Source: Augochlora pura (Eukaryota > Arthropoda > Insecta > Hymenoptera > Halictidae). From it: 64,000 bases of DNA. The notes beneath the pieces are model-generated. The model was not told the DNA's origin, searched no databases, and saw nothing but the letters and a program-made list of their open reading frames with translations. A program made the position numbers and the translations under genes. Positions within the stretch are counted from its first letter, which is position 1. The number at the start of each line of letters is the position of its first letter. The DNA is taken from positions 12,908,831 through 12,972,830 of the forward strand of contig NC_135779.1 in the NCBI RefSeq assembly GCF_028453695.1, read 5' to 3'. This document shows positions 46,288 to 57,553 of this stretch, piece by piece.

Positions 46288-49068
46288 CATTATATTGGTT
46301 ATGATCAAGAACAGATATCGATGTTCGCTTCGATGGAATAAAAATTACCTACAAGTCTAGTTAGGATTAGATTCACGAGTGTTCAAATTTCATGATAAAG
46401 CCATCGTTCAATAAAAGTTTCGTCTCTCAAAGTCGCTAATTATCGATAAAATTGAGCACGTTATCCATGTCTATACCTTTTTTTGGTTTCTGCGAGCATC
46501 TAAATTGGACCGATATGCGCGAGACTGGTCAATTGTAAATCGAACTCGGTCGCGTGCTTTCTGAGCGCGGTTTATTTAAAAATAATGATCCCGTGAGAAA
46601 TTGGTACTTTACATCTACTCGGCCGAGTCAGAAATCACGGTCCGCCGAGGCTCGAGAGACGCTGTGAGAACTGCCAATCAGTCTCAAACTGATTTTTATG
46701 TAAGTAGCCGGGTTTTGCGAGGCGACCGTTATCGACGCGGGACATTTATTGATTTTCTTTACGATCTCGTGGCTTCGGAACGAAGCACTGAGGTTTTACA
46801 GAAAAGATGCAATTTCGCATTTTTGAAAGCTGGATTTGTTCATTTTATGTTGCCTGTATATTTTCCTTATTTCATTTAACTGTATAGTTAAATAATTACT
46901 ATTTTTATGTCAAGACGTATTGCGGTCGAAACTAAAAATTCCATTAATGGAATTGATTGTAAATATAAATACACAAATTGAGACGTTTATTTGAAAAATG
47001 ACATATGGCCATTTGTCATTTTTTATTTTTGAAAGTAATATGCTATATATTATTTACTTAATAATCACTATTATTTTAATAAGAATCGTATATTTAAGTC
47101 TCTTAGATACATATAAACAGTGTGACACATTGGTACTGATATGTATATATAAAAATTTTTTTTAAACACAGCTCTTAAATATCTCAATTTCAATATAAGT
47201 GGATTCAGATTGCTTTGAAAATAGACGGCACAATTATGTAATATGAATATAATTAATCATCAATTATTATATCATACATAAAATATATGATACATTATAC
47301 GATAACGTATATATAATATAATATAATTTATATAATAAATGTAAATGTAATATAATATAACTTATGTAATTATATTTAGAATCAATTCGATTAAGGAAAC
47401 TTTTAATTATGATGGCAGTACATTCTGACGTGAATAGTAATTATTTTATTTCTTAGAGTTTATGTTGGCCACTTAAAAGTGTTTTAATAACATCTTGAAT
47501 TTCATATTTCGAACGGCGGACATTTTTAATAAAAAAATAACTCAGTATACCAAAACCGCTTTACAGTTTTATTTATCAATTTTTGTCAACATATCCTCTA
47601 AGATGCTCTTAATTAACTCTTCATTAAGTGAAAACTAAACCCATCGAACATTAAAAGCAAGTAACTTGTATTGTATCATAAGATAGGCAAAACTGAATTT
47701 ATTTAAACATTTCGCCCTGTTAGGTATAACGTATTGGCACAGTTGTATTTTTTTATTGATAATAATATTCAGGAAAGAATTTTGCAGAACCTCTACGAAC
47801 ACTTTCATTGATAACACTCTACAGTCCAACAAATCAATCTATGTAAAGATTGGACCAATCTAATTCAACTCGCCATAAAGGCGATTTATTCAGATGCTAT
47901 TCTGACTTTCAGAATTCCGTCAGAGGGATCAAAGTGCAGTTAGATGATCAGAATCTCGTAGAAAAACTCTACGGGACAAGCGTAATCATATCAATCAATC
48001 AGATTGCCTGTCGACGAGGCTCTTTGTACAATCAAGACATGCTCGGGCCTTGCGTCGCCCAGCAACCCCTTGGTATCTCTTTCCCTTTCCATCTGTGCGA
48101 AAATCGGAGAATCTTGTCCGCGGTTTCTAGATCCGAATTCTCGATTGTCGAATCCAGTGGGCGACACCCAGCAGTCGATTTTGTGAAAAAGGTGGTCGTA
48201 ATATTTCGTATAGGTCCCAATATGGAAATTGATGTAATTTTTTAAAGTGAAAAAAATTGATACGAGAAAAGTAGGCTGCACAATTCAACCCATTTTAGGA
48301 TATTTAAATTTAATAGAAAGTTTTACTGTGAACTTTGCACCAAGATCCACAGTCTAGTTATTATTAATGTGAGAGAACAAATAGAATAAAGAACAGAATT
48401 TGTTGACATTATCCTAGCCATTTTGCTTTAAATCGACGAAAATGATTTTTGCCCTTGCTTAGTAGATATGAACATGATTATTTCATTTGTTTTCTTATAG
48501 CACTATAATAAACGTAAAAAGTGAACAAATATGCGTCCGAGTTTTGCAAGATTGTAAACTTCATGTTAAACTGCTTCGCTTACCATTAAGGAACGACACT
48601 TGTTCTGTAGTTTGCGTCAATCAAAAAGTAATTAACCTCCGTTTCGAAACTTTCGCAGACCACCTTGTTACGCAGAATTTTAAAACCAAAACCTCCTAAG
48701 TGTATTTGGCAGATGTAGAAATTTACATAAAAATGTACTTGTGAAAATGTAGTAATTACTTCAGTGACTTTTACAAGTTAAAATTGGTAGAACAATTTTG
48801 TTGCTTCAAAGTTTGTTATTTTATGCATTCATTTTTATCACGAATGCATAAAATCCACAGTCTGATACTATAATACAGGACGAGTGATATAATTTGCAAA
48901 CCTCACATGACTTTTAAATTATGCATCTAATTAAAATGTGTTAAATACAAAAGTTATAGAGTTTTAAGGGTAGACGACGGCGTATATATACTTTTTTTTA
49001 AATAGTATAGTTTTGGAAATTATGCTCAACTCCTACTTTCAAAATTGAAAAGCATATTTTCTTCATTA
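44124..49068. other. Non-coding stretch
   Basis: No gene is supported. There is a GC-rich block at about 44920-45500 with overlapping frames on both strands, and an ATT microsatellite at 46250. The rest is AT-rich. Confidence 0.5.
46250..46287. repeat. (ATT)n microsatellite
   Basis: About twelve uninterrupted ATT units. Confidence 0.95.
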
Positions 49069-49408
49069 TACAAGGTATCCCAAAAATGTCTAAATATCTA
49101 GAAACAGGGGATACCTGAGACCATTTCATTCATTAAAAACAAGTTATTAATGAAAAACATTGACGAATGAGAGCCAAGTACTGCTAACGCGAGTCGATTG
49201 AGCCAGTGAGGGAAATTGGGCTTTCTCCGCTCGTGAACTCGGCTGCCACATCGCGCCAGCCGAGCTCGCTTCTCATTGGTCAGTGTTTTTTGTTAATAAC
49301 TCGTAAACAATGCTGCGAATTAAATTTTCGCAAAGGAAAAAGTTGTCTGAAATGACCTCAGGTATTTTCCATTTCTGGTTTGTTAGACATTTTGGGATAC
49401 CTCGCATA
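49069..49408. mobile_element. Foldback MITE, best copy, about 340 bp
   Basis: The ends mirror each other: GGTATCCCAAAAATGTCTAA on the left and GGTATCCCAAAATGTCTAAC read inward from the right. The mirroring continues inward for over 100 bases (GATACCTGAG/ATACCTGAGG, then AAGTTATTAATGAAAAACAT facing GAGTTATTAACAAAAAACAC, then the ATGAGA/AAGCGAG part), so the whole element folds back. There is no ORF. The ends resemble those of mariner elements in this window (GGTGTCCCATAAG), which suggests mobilisation by a mariner-type transposase; this is inference. Confidence 0.75.
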
Positions 49409-51109
49409 TCGAAAAAATATTGAATTTTGAGAAGTAGAGACCTATATTCATTCTAAAGTTAGCGAGTTAATGAAATTTTAAGCAAGTCGATATATGTATC
49501 TTAGTCGATCGATCTATCCTCTAATCTCGTTAACCATTAGGTTTTGGCTCATCATAGGTTCATACTTCTGGACTTAAAATTTAATATTCTTTTGTTCCTC
49601 GATGAGCAACACATACTTTACCATTTATAAAAAGGATGTTGGCTATAATCTTTCGAAAGCTATACTGAAGAAAGTGAATACGTCATCACATGCCCTCTTA
49701 AAACTCTACAAATTGCGTATTTAACATTTTTCTAATCAGATGCATAAATTCAAAGTAACATGGAATGTTCGAGTTATATGACCTACTTTGTATAATTCAT
49801 TGTGTATAAAATGCGTATCATATACAATACACAGGGCATTAAAAGAGAAACAGAGCAAACAAGAATACTGCATAAAATTACATAAAATAGCTAACTATTA
49901 ATAACTTAACGTGCAAAGACGCGATTTAATACTTTGCTTCTCAGTGATAATCCAAAATAGTAGACAGATCGCGCAAACAAAAATCGCGAAGATTGTTCAT
50001 GTTTCTGTTTCAAATCGTTTCCGTCCCACGAGCCATTTCATTTGTTTGATCGTTTGAGCGCTGAACGTGTCGCGCACAGCCGGCACAAACACATGGCGCG
50101 AGCGTTGTTAAAAAATTAGAATCAAGCCGAACCGTGGCGAGCCTATCGGAATCAAACGATTTTTACGGAATTTTTGACAGATCGATTCTTCTCGATGCAT
50201 CCGTGCTCTTTTTTTCGAAACTCATGGCGGTGAGCCAGAGTGCTCGCTTGACAATCGTTGCGAAGATGTGAAAGTACGATAATGCTTATAACAGTGGCAG
50301 GCATACGATATTCCATCGTGGATGTTTGTTATCTGACAAAGCATACGAAACAAATCGCAATAAATAAATAGCATCAGAGGTCATCGAAAATGTGACAAAG
50401 TAAGAAATTGGAAGTTATGGCTTCCTCTTTCACGAAGAGAAAACTTTCAAAATGAGAGAAAATATTTCGAAAGTGAATGTTTAATTAGACCGCGGATCTT
50501 TGTGGAAAATAAAAGTTGTCCATGTTAATTGCGAAAACAGAAATAAGATAGGAATCCATTTCTTCTGTTCGACCGCGAACGTAACTTTGCCCGCGGCGAA
50601 GATTATTTTTTGTATACCGCGTTAAGCGTTTGAAGCGGAGGTTCACTTGAAGCGGAGGGCGACTTTTCGGCGCCGGATTTTTCCGAACCCCTTAACAAAA
50701 GAAAGCGAAGGAAGTCGGTAGTAAATAATCAGTGATGTGTTTCCCTTACACACGTTTACGCGAATAATTGGACCGCTGACCTTTATGTAAATTGTTACTT
50801 TCGTAGGTCAGTTTACAGAGATTAGATCGAAATGGCCTACTATCAATTGATTGCAATTATAAAGACTATTTCACGAGAAATAATTTAATGAATTCCTTCC
50901 TCGATTTACAATAAAAATGGCGAAGAGTTTAAATAAATTCAGTTTTCTGATTCTTCTATTTTGAAGAGTCTCATTCATGATGGATATTTCTAGTAATAAT
51001 CTGTTCAATATGAATATTATTCCGTATATATTATTTTTCTTCCACGAATTTCTTTAAAGAAACGATTACAATCGAAAATGTTGTGATCATTGTAATTGTA
51101 AAAAAATTC
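49409..51109. other. Non-coding stretch
   Basis: No gene, RNA or paired repeat was seen. Slightly GC-richer segments occur at about 50040-50240 and 50560-50720. Confidence 0.5.
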
Positions 51110-51270
51110 TTTTTTTTGTTTTTTATTTTCCCATTAATTTACAATCTGCCTCAGAGCGATAAGTAAATTGGATAGCTAGTGATGAAAATTAGCGTGTTGG
51201 TGTTCGTCCGATGATTCGCACCAATAATATTATTTACACTACTTGCTGCGTGTGTAATGTGTGAGGTTAT

Positions 51271-51478
51271 TTATGTGAATCTGTCAAAGTCTAGTGGTTT
51301 GTGGCGTTTTAGTCTTCTCTTGTCTGTTGTTTCATGTAGTAGATTTGTTGCCAGTTGGTTTGGGCGACAGCGAGTCTCTTTGTATATTTGGAGCCGAAAT
51401 TGACTATTTCGGATTTAACTGTTGGAATTCCCAAGTCCTCTCTTATGATTTCGTTCGTGACGAACCATGGTGCGTTTA
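51271..51478 (-). pseudogene. Jockey ORF2, C-terminal end
   Basis: The minus strand gives the tail typical of Jockey-clade ORF2 (NAPWFVTNEIIREDLGIPTV, then a segment ending LKRHKL) and a stop at 51271-51273. It is separated from the rest of ORF2 by a solo LTR; the frame on the two sides lines up if the insert and one CTATT are ignored. A further frame change occurs near 51365. Confidence 0.8.
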
Positions 51479-51483
51479 CTATT
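51479..51483. repeat. Target-site duplication of the solo LTR, left copy (CTATT)
   Basis: CTATT directly precedes TGTTGCG and is repeated at 52037-52041 directly after GCGACA. Confidence 0.85.
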
Positions 51484-52036
51484 TGTTGCGCGGTGCGTTA
51501 CAGCGTCGACCGTAGTTGATGACGATTGAATAACGCGCCTACCTCGCGATAAATTAATATGTTGAGGATAGATTTGAGGGTGAACTGAGATGGAACAAGG
51601 TGCCGTATTTAAACAAGTTTTAATAATAAAGAGACGAACAACTTATCACAAACTATAACAACTATGTACAAAATGTCGGTTGTCGGACTAGATGAGAAGT
51701 TACCGAGTGCAAAGTGGAAAGTGATGTAGGTACGCTTCTCATCCTCCGATTACGCCTTCGTATGTAAATGGCGTGGGTGGAGTTGGTATTTCATTTGCTA
51801 CTTAAATTATGTTAAGACCAATGAATATTAGAACGATGGCCAAGAAGAGGGGACAGCAGAAATCTGGGAGTTCCCAGATTTTCATTGTCTTTAGCGTAGC
51901 TGTCGCTGACCGTACCCCTGCTCATGGCCACATCTGGTATCGGTTGTCGAAGGCCCGAAAGCTTCGACGCGGTATTATAAAGAATCAACCTGGGGGTCGT
52001 CATAACTTAATTACATAGGCCGCTCGCGACGCGACA
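51484..52036 (+). mobile_element. Solo LTR, 553 bp, inside the Jockey element
   Basis: Starts TGTTGCGCGG and ends GACGCGACA, so it has TG...CA ends, and it is flanked by CTATT on both sides (51479-51483, 52037-52041). It interrupts the C-terminal part of Jockey ORF2. An AATAAAG signal near 51625 suggests + orientation. There is no internal coding region, as expected after recombination between two LTRs. A 5-bp duplication fits BEL/Pao or some gypsy elements. It is unrelated in sequence to the 16042 and 61535 LTRs. Short frames such as 51809-52018 are not genes. Confidence 0.85.
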
Positions 52037-53299
52037 CTATTAATCTTAGTATTTTCGATTGAAATCTTTCTAGTATTTGTATATTGGAGTTAGAAGCTGA
52101 ACCCCACAGTTGCATACCATATGTCCAGATTGATTTAAATATGCATTTATGTAGTAATAATTTATTTTATATCGACAACTTCGACTTGCGGGGCATAAGC
52201 CAATACATTTTTTGTAATTTGTATCAGAGTTGTTTGCGCTTGCACCATATATGAGTTCTCCATGTCATTCTTCGATCCAAATGTATACCTAGGTATTTTA
52301 CCGATTCGGATTGTGGTATTTCTGTGTTATATAGCTTAACCGGTGGGCATGTATCTTGTCGTAGTGTGAATGTTACGTGGACTGATTTTAATTCATTAGC
52401 TTTTATTCTCCACTTGTAGAGCCACTTTTGTTGGGTTTACATGGATGTAGTTGCTGTGTCATCAGCGAATGTTGCTGTGTGTGTTCGTGTATTGGTAAGT
52501 CAGAAGTGTAAAGTAAATAGAGTACCGGTTTTAATACGCTACCTTGCCGCACGCCTGCCTTTATTTCGTATAGGTCAGTGTATGCATCTTGATACTTGGC
52601 GAGGAAATGTCTTTTGTTCAGATAAGACTGCATTATGAGAAATATGCTGTATGGTAGTTGTTTTTTAATTTTGTATAACAGTCCCTTGTTCTATACTTTG
52701 TCGAATGCCTGAGATATGTCTAAGGACACTGCAGAGCAAAATCTTTTTTCTTCTAGGTCCTTGTTGACTTTCCTTACTAGTGTATGTACTTGTTCGATGT
52801 TCCGGTATTATTTTCCTTTCTGATAGTATAGGTTTTATTCTTTTTAAAATTAGTTTTTCTAAGATTTTAGATATTATGGGTAATAAACTAATTGGCCTAT
52901 ACGATGTTGGTGAAGTCGGATCTTTTCCTGCTTTTTGTAGAAGAATTATTTCTGAAACCTTACATTGTGCTGGGAAGTAGTTAAGTCTGATCACAGCATT
53001 GTAAAGTATAGTGAGTATTCTATCTATTTTATTTGGCAGCTCCCTTAGAGTTTTACCTGTTATTAAGTCATAGCCTGGCGATTTCCTTGCACTGATTTTG
53101 TTTATTATATTTTTAACTTCTTTTACGGAAAAGCATTTTAGAGAAGGTTCTTGATTTACGGGTTCTTATAGTAATGCGTGTATTTCCTTTTCCTCTTCCT
53201 GTGAGATTTCTCTGGGGAAGGGTTCAAATATTTTTCTGAGGTGTTCAGCGAGAATTCGGGCTTTTTCTTCGTTGCTTCTTGCCCATTGATTGTTTGCTG

Positions 53300-53584
53300 T
53301 TAACAGGTTGAATGCCACGCCAATTTTACCGGGATTGTCCGTGGCGCCACGATGAAATTTCCATTTAGCGATACATATAATGTTGAAATATTATATACAA
53401 TAGATAATTTAGAACGTATAAACATGTTTCAAATGTTTTATACTGCATCCATTTCTTCACACTACTACATCAACGATGATGATAATAAGAAATTATAAGT
53501 GTTGTCTTTTGTCTAACTTTCTTATGTTTTTTTCAATCCGGGCACGCCGGTCACCGGTGACCCCCGTGGCATTCAACCTGTTAA
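53300..53584. repeat. TTAA target duplication pair around the nested MITE
   Basis: TTAA lies at 53300-53303 and 53581-53584, each directly next to the inverted end of the element. The Jockey frame is continuous across the site if one TTAA is kept. Confidence 0.9.
53304..53580. mobile_element. TTAA MITE (piggyBac-like), 277 bp, inside the Jockey element
   Basis: Perfect 16-bp inverted ends: CAGGTTGAATGCCACG at 53304-53319 and its mirror at 53565-53580. Two perfect palindromes lie inside: CGTGGCGCCACG (53340-53351) and GGTCACCGGTGACC (53549-53562), the latter 18 bp from the right end. The middle is AT-rich without an ORF. The host Jockey frame shows the insertion was precise. Confidence 0.92.
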
Positions 53585-53985
53585 GATGGGTGAAATTGGT
53601 TGTATAGGCTGTTTAATTGACCTTGTTGCTTTCCAGAGTGAGTAATCGGTGTTTTCTGTTGGTGTTAGGCTCATCAAGTAATCCTGTATAGCTACATTCT
53701 TTTCTTTATGAATCAGGTCTTTTATTTCCTTAATAATTTTGTTTAATTTGGCTTTATCTTTTGGGGAGCGTGTCCGTTGCTAGGTTTTTCTTAACTTACG
53801 TTTGTCTATGATTTTGTCTCCCATGATCCGTGAGCAATTTATCACTTTTATTTTATTGGTGACTGTAGGTGTACTGTCCCAGGCGGCTAATTGTATTTCG
53901 TTGGTAAGGTATGTTATATCTGTATCAAGATCTTCTTCTTTTTTTAGTGTAATATTCCCGTAAACCCGTTCTGTTAGTAGAATGT

Positions 53986-54711
53986 CTAGTTGGTCTTTGC
54001 ATTATGTAATGATGGTAACTTCTTTTTTTGAATGATTTGAGTGCTTAGTGTAGCAATAAGCGATGAGTGATCAGATGTGTGATCGAGAGATGACTCTATA
54101 CTTAAATTGTGTTTCGAAATATTTTTAACAGCACAGAAGTCAATAACATCTGGAGTTTTCCTTCTATCTGTTGGCCAGTAGGTGGGTTCTCCGGTAGATA
54201 GTGGATATAAGTTATTTTCAAGCATACTTTCGGATAGTTGTTTGCCTTTCGGGGTGGGGGTACGCAATTTGAAACCCCACCAGGGCTGTTTCGCGTTGTA
54301 GTCTCCACCAGCTATGAATCTTTCTCCTAATGTTTTAAAGAAAGCTGTATATTCTTCTTGTTTAATAGTGTGCTTCGCGGGACAGTATATTGCTGAGAAT
54401 GTGATTGGGCCTTTCCAATCTCGTACCGTTACACTTGTTGCTTGTACATGTTCTGTGTTATATTTTGCATTTTCATAATGATCTATTGTACTTTTGATAA
54501 TAACTGCAACTCCTCCGTGTGCAGTTCCGTCCGGATGTTGGGTATTATAAATAGTATATTTAGGTATTTTAAGGTAGCTTTTCTTTGTGAAGTGTGTTTC
54601 AGATATGTACATAATATCTATGTTATTTATTTCCAGAAATAATTTTAGTTCTTGGCTTTTTTGAACCAGACCGTTAGCATTCCATATTCCTATTTTTAAA
54701 AAGTTCTCCAT
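53986..54711 (-). pseudogene. Jockey ORF2, endonuclease domain
   Basis: The minus-strand frame starts at ATG 54711 (MENFLKIGIWNANGL). It carries the AP-endonuclease-like motifs of non-LTR elements: WNANGL at the start, an ISETH motif, GGVAVIIKS, AGGDYNAKQPWWG, then DVIDF and TSDHSSLIATL. About 241 codons are open before a frame change near 54000 brings a stop; the rest of ORF2 continues in another frame. In the intact family this domain nicks target DNA to prime reverse transcription. The start is 9 bases from the Gag stop, as in Jockey elements. Confidence 0.9.
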
Positions 54712-54720
54712 TTTTTTTTA

Positions 54721-55470
54721 TTAGTTCAGTTTAGCCATCATGGCTGTTAGGATGTTGAGCATTGTGTCCATTCTGTCAATTAGTCTGGACATCATATCCT
54801 CGAGTTTGTTTGTATTGCTTTGGTCCTGTATTGGCAGAGCTTTATTCTGAGCTGGGTCCTGATTGATTTGTTGTGTATTTATTTCTTGTTTGTTTCGTTT
54901 TACATTATCTGCGTATGTAATATCGTGCTGTCTAGGATTGGGTGCTGGTCTTTGCTGTCCCTCTGATGCGCTCTCCTTTTTTGCCTCAGTGCAGGAAATA
55001 GTTTATTTACTAATTGTTTGCGCACAATGCATCCTTTGTAATTAGCTGTATGGGCACTTTCACAATTGCAACACTTAACTTCTGCTTTCTTCTCTTTACA
55101 CGTGCAATCTTTCGTTAAGTGCATCCCAGCACATTTTACACGGCCTTTTATGACAATAGTATGCCCCTTCATTTTCAGCTCTTCCTTTATTTCGTCCATA
55201 TCTGTAGTTGCGTGGACTCCTTTAAGGACTACTCTAAAGTTGCGATCTTGCTTTCTTTGGTATGTGTAACACTCTGTTTGTTTTTCCATTAATGCAGTTA
55301 TGATGGGTAAATATTTCTCTGTAGTTTTTGGTTGGATTTTAACTTGATTATTACCTAGAAGTTTTAGAATATAATTATCTTGAGCTATTGTATCTAGTAG
55401 CTTTTTGAGTGGTGTTATATTTTGTACCCCATTTACGAAAATAGGAGGTGATGTTTGGGACTCATGATAG
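54721..55470 (-). pseudogene. Jockey Gag (ORF1), N-terminally truncated
   Basis: Read on the minus strand, the frame enters at about 55470 and goes through a PRE_C2HC-like segment (FRVVLKGVHATTDMDEIKEE). It continues into cysteine/histidine clusters (CAGMHLTKDC, CCNCESAHTANYKGC) that are shorter than the usual set of knuckles. After an A-run near 54975 the frame shifts; the original frame stops at 54900 while the C-terminal part continues in the next frame to the TAA at 54721-54723. The protein would bind element RNA. The N-terminal third is absent. Confidence 0.85.
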
Positions 55471-55483
55471 GATGTTAAAAGGC

Positions 55484-56086
55484 TAGTAATGGTAAAAGGC
55501 TATTTTTGAGGAACCGATCCATCAAGTAATTTTAATATACCTTTAATATACCTCGGGGATTTCCAAAGGGGTCCGCAGACAGAGGCCTGTCGGCCCACGG
55601 CAGGCTCGCGACCGTTCCGCGAACGGCTATTTTTACGGTTCCATTCAGACCTGGAGGAAATCCCTGTCAAACGTTGCTGAAACACCCCCTACCACAGAGT
55701 TCCTTCCTCTCCCTACTTTAGACATTTTTTCCACTTCCACCAAATTTCTCCTGCGACCGAGCTTTCGTAAAAGCTAGTACGACAACGAAATAATAGAATC
55801 GTTTTTGCAACAAGTGCAGCAAGTTTAGAATCGTTTTTACATCGAAGACAACAAGTTTAGAATCGTTCTTGCACCGAGGTAGCAAGATCAAAGAATCATT
55901 TAACTATCATAAATCGCGACGTCATTATATCGAGATTAGCTACAACTGCAGCCAAGTCCTTTGTAGCTAAGATCACTTCTTTAAAAAGTGTAAATAAATG
56001 GATTCTCCGGAGTTAGACTTACAACCTTTCTTCGTTAACCGGTCGTAAATATAAGTCGCCAACGAGGCGAACGATACGACACAACA
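55484..56086 (+). repeat. Dispersed repeat, copy B (LTR- or UTR-like)
   Basis: Matches copy A (29683-30055) from GCTAGTAATGG through the hairpin CCGTTCCGCGAACGG to GCTAGTACGAC. It then continues with a 32-bp minisatellite, an AATAAA signal near 55994 (TGTAAATAAATGG) and an end near CGACACAACA. A TAA closes a short coding tail near 55529. The order, coding end then non-coding tail with poly-A signal, suggests the 3' part of an LTR retrotransposon. The Jockey 5' end abuts its left side. No target duplication was found. Confidence 0.6.
55795..55891. repeat. 32-bp minisatellite, three units
   Basis: AGAATCGTTTTTGCAACAAG, AGAATCGTTTTTACATCGAA and AGAATCGTTCTTGCACCGAG start at 55795, 55827 and 55859. 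Units are 32, 32 and 33 bp. A fourth partial AGAATCAT begins at 55892. Confidence 0.8.
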
Positions 56087-56712
56087 AAATAAATAATATC
56101 ACGCATAGGTAAATAAGCATTTACGAGAACGATGCTAGAAACATGAAGAATAAAATTGTATTCTCATGGCACTATAAATGGCCCAATTGAATACAGACAA
56201 ATTCCACCACCGCGAAATCGCGGAAAATAAATGAAGAGTAATACTAGGGCGTCGCCGGGCATTGCACCTCCGATTGGTCTCTCGATTGAATTCGACTGGT
56301 GTTGAACGCAATCCCGCACGTTACGTTCCAATTAAAAATCGTTGAAAATAATTTGGTAACCGTCCGTCGTTCCAATTAGAAACGGTCGGAAATTATTTCG
56401 AAATAATCGAGGAACGCGTCAGCCGTCACTCTTCCCCCCACGTCTCTCCCCTCGTCCCAGAATTTATCGGGACCGTCTAACGAAAAGGATCAAGAACATT
56501 TAATTACTGGGCCGCCGTGCCGGCTCGACAATTCGCCGCGGTCGAGGCCGGCCGTGAGAGCAGGACGAAAAGAAACGAGGGAAGTGTTATTAAAATCTTC
56601 ATCGTCCAGCTACATCGATAGAATTTCATTAACGAGTTTCAAAGCAGACACCGCCAAGTGGATTAATTCCGGCGGGCGCCGGAAACTTTCTCCGTCCCTC
56701 GCAGTGATATTA

Positions 56713-56729
56713 AAGAGAGAGAGAGAGAG

Positions 56730-56785
<56 letters not shown>

Positions 56786-56786
56786 G
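56713..56786. repeat. (GA)n microsatellite with ACA interruptions
   Basis: About 74 bp of GA units with several interspersed GACA units. Confidence 0.95.
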
Positions 56787-57003
56787 GGCGAGAAATGAAG
56801 TGAAAGAAAAAGAGCGGAAGATAAAAAGAGAAACAGTGAGCGAGAAAGGGTAGGAGGGATGCAGTGTTACATCTCACCAAACGACTTCGCCATCTTCGCG
56901 CAATTACGTGCTAATTAGATCTATTATTATTAGTATTATTAGTTTTGTTTTCATTATTATTTTAACATTATTCAAATAATAATCAATCAGTATCGTATTT
57001 TAT

Positions 57004-57213
57004 CAGCAGACTGTGGATTCTACACCTTTATGGCGAAATTGAGCAATAACAGTTTTAAATAGTAAAAACGTTGAGAGAGTTTTGAAATGTTAATGAATTA
57101 TTGTTAATTCATTACAATTATAAAAAAAATTGAAAACGTTCTATTTATCCGATATTGCTTGCAATCGATACAAACGATTTCTATTTTGCATACAAATCCG
57201 CACTCTACTATTA
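57004..57213. mobile_element. Possible MITE bounded by the AGACTGCGGATT motif
   Basis: AGCAGACTGTGGATTCTAC at 57004 faces AAATCCGCACTCTACTATT ending at 57213, so two variants of the window-wide motif point inward about 210 bp apart. It has the same arrangement as 23526-23901. The inner sequence is AT-rich without an ORF. No target duplication is evident. Confidence 0.4.
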
Positions 57214-57512
57214 TTATTACTGGCAGCGTCACTTCTGTATTCAACACCCCTGTCCATAAGCTTCTGGACACTTACTTATTTTCGAATATGTCAAATGTAT
57301 TATAAATACAGTTTATTTTATGACACAATTGTGTTACTGTATAAACTTATTGTTAATCTTGGTATGAGCAATACTTATTAGCAAACAATATTGCTTTGAT
57401 TTTAATTAAGCGAAAATTCAATTACCAACACTTCGATTATCATATATTCGATTATCCGAACGGTATTGCCTAAGAAATAAACAGATCTCGCACTAAGGAT
57501 TACATTTACGTA

Positions 57513-57516
<4 letters not shown>

Positions 57517-57550
<34 letters not shown>
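57517..57550. repeat. (TC)n microsatellite
   Basis: About sixteen TC units. Confidence 0.95.

Positions 57551-57553
<3 letters not shown>

Larger units (their letters stand above)
52037..53985 (-). pseudogene. Jockey ORF2, reverse transcriptase region
   Basis: Minus-strand pieces in several frames show the RT core. They include the SYRPISLLPIISKILEKLI segment (about 52860-52910), motif A with LDISQAFDKV (about 52692-52726), a GVRQGSVL motif in place of the usual GVPQGSVLGP (about 52540-52570), and the catalytic FADD intact at 52458-52469. After these comes the tail that ends ILERFQSKIL near 52060. Stops and frame changes separate the pieces, and a 277-bp TTAA element interrupts the N-terminal side. 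Not functional. Confidence 0.85.
51110..55482 (-). mobile_element. Jockey-clade non-LTR retrotransposon, 5'-truncated and decayed
   Basis: On the minus strand the order is: Gag with PRE_C2HC-like and cysteine-rich parts, a stop, nine bases, the ORF2 ATG, AP-type endonuclease, reverse transcriptase, the conserved C-terminal tail, a short 3' UTR and an A-rich tail (seen as T-rich + strand at about 51108-51130). This is the Jockey plan. The N-terminus of Gag is missing at 55482, where an unrelated repeat begins. Frameshifts occur in Gag and ORF2. Two younger elements are nested inside (51484-52036 and 53304-53580). Confidence 0.9.

Noticed and set aside
51809..52018. Short opposing frames
   Set aside because: They lie inside the solo LTR and are not conserved coding features.
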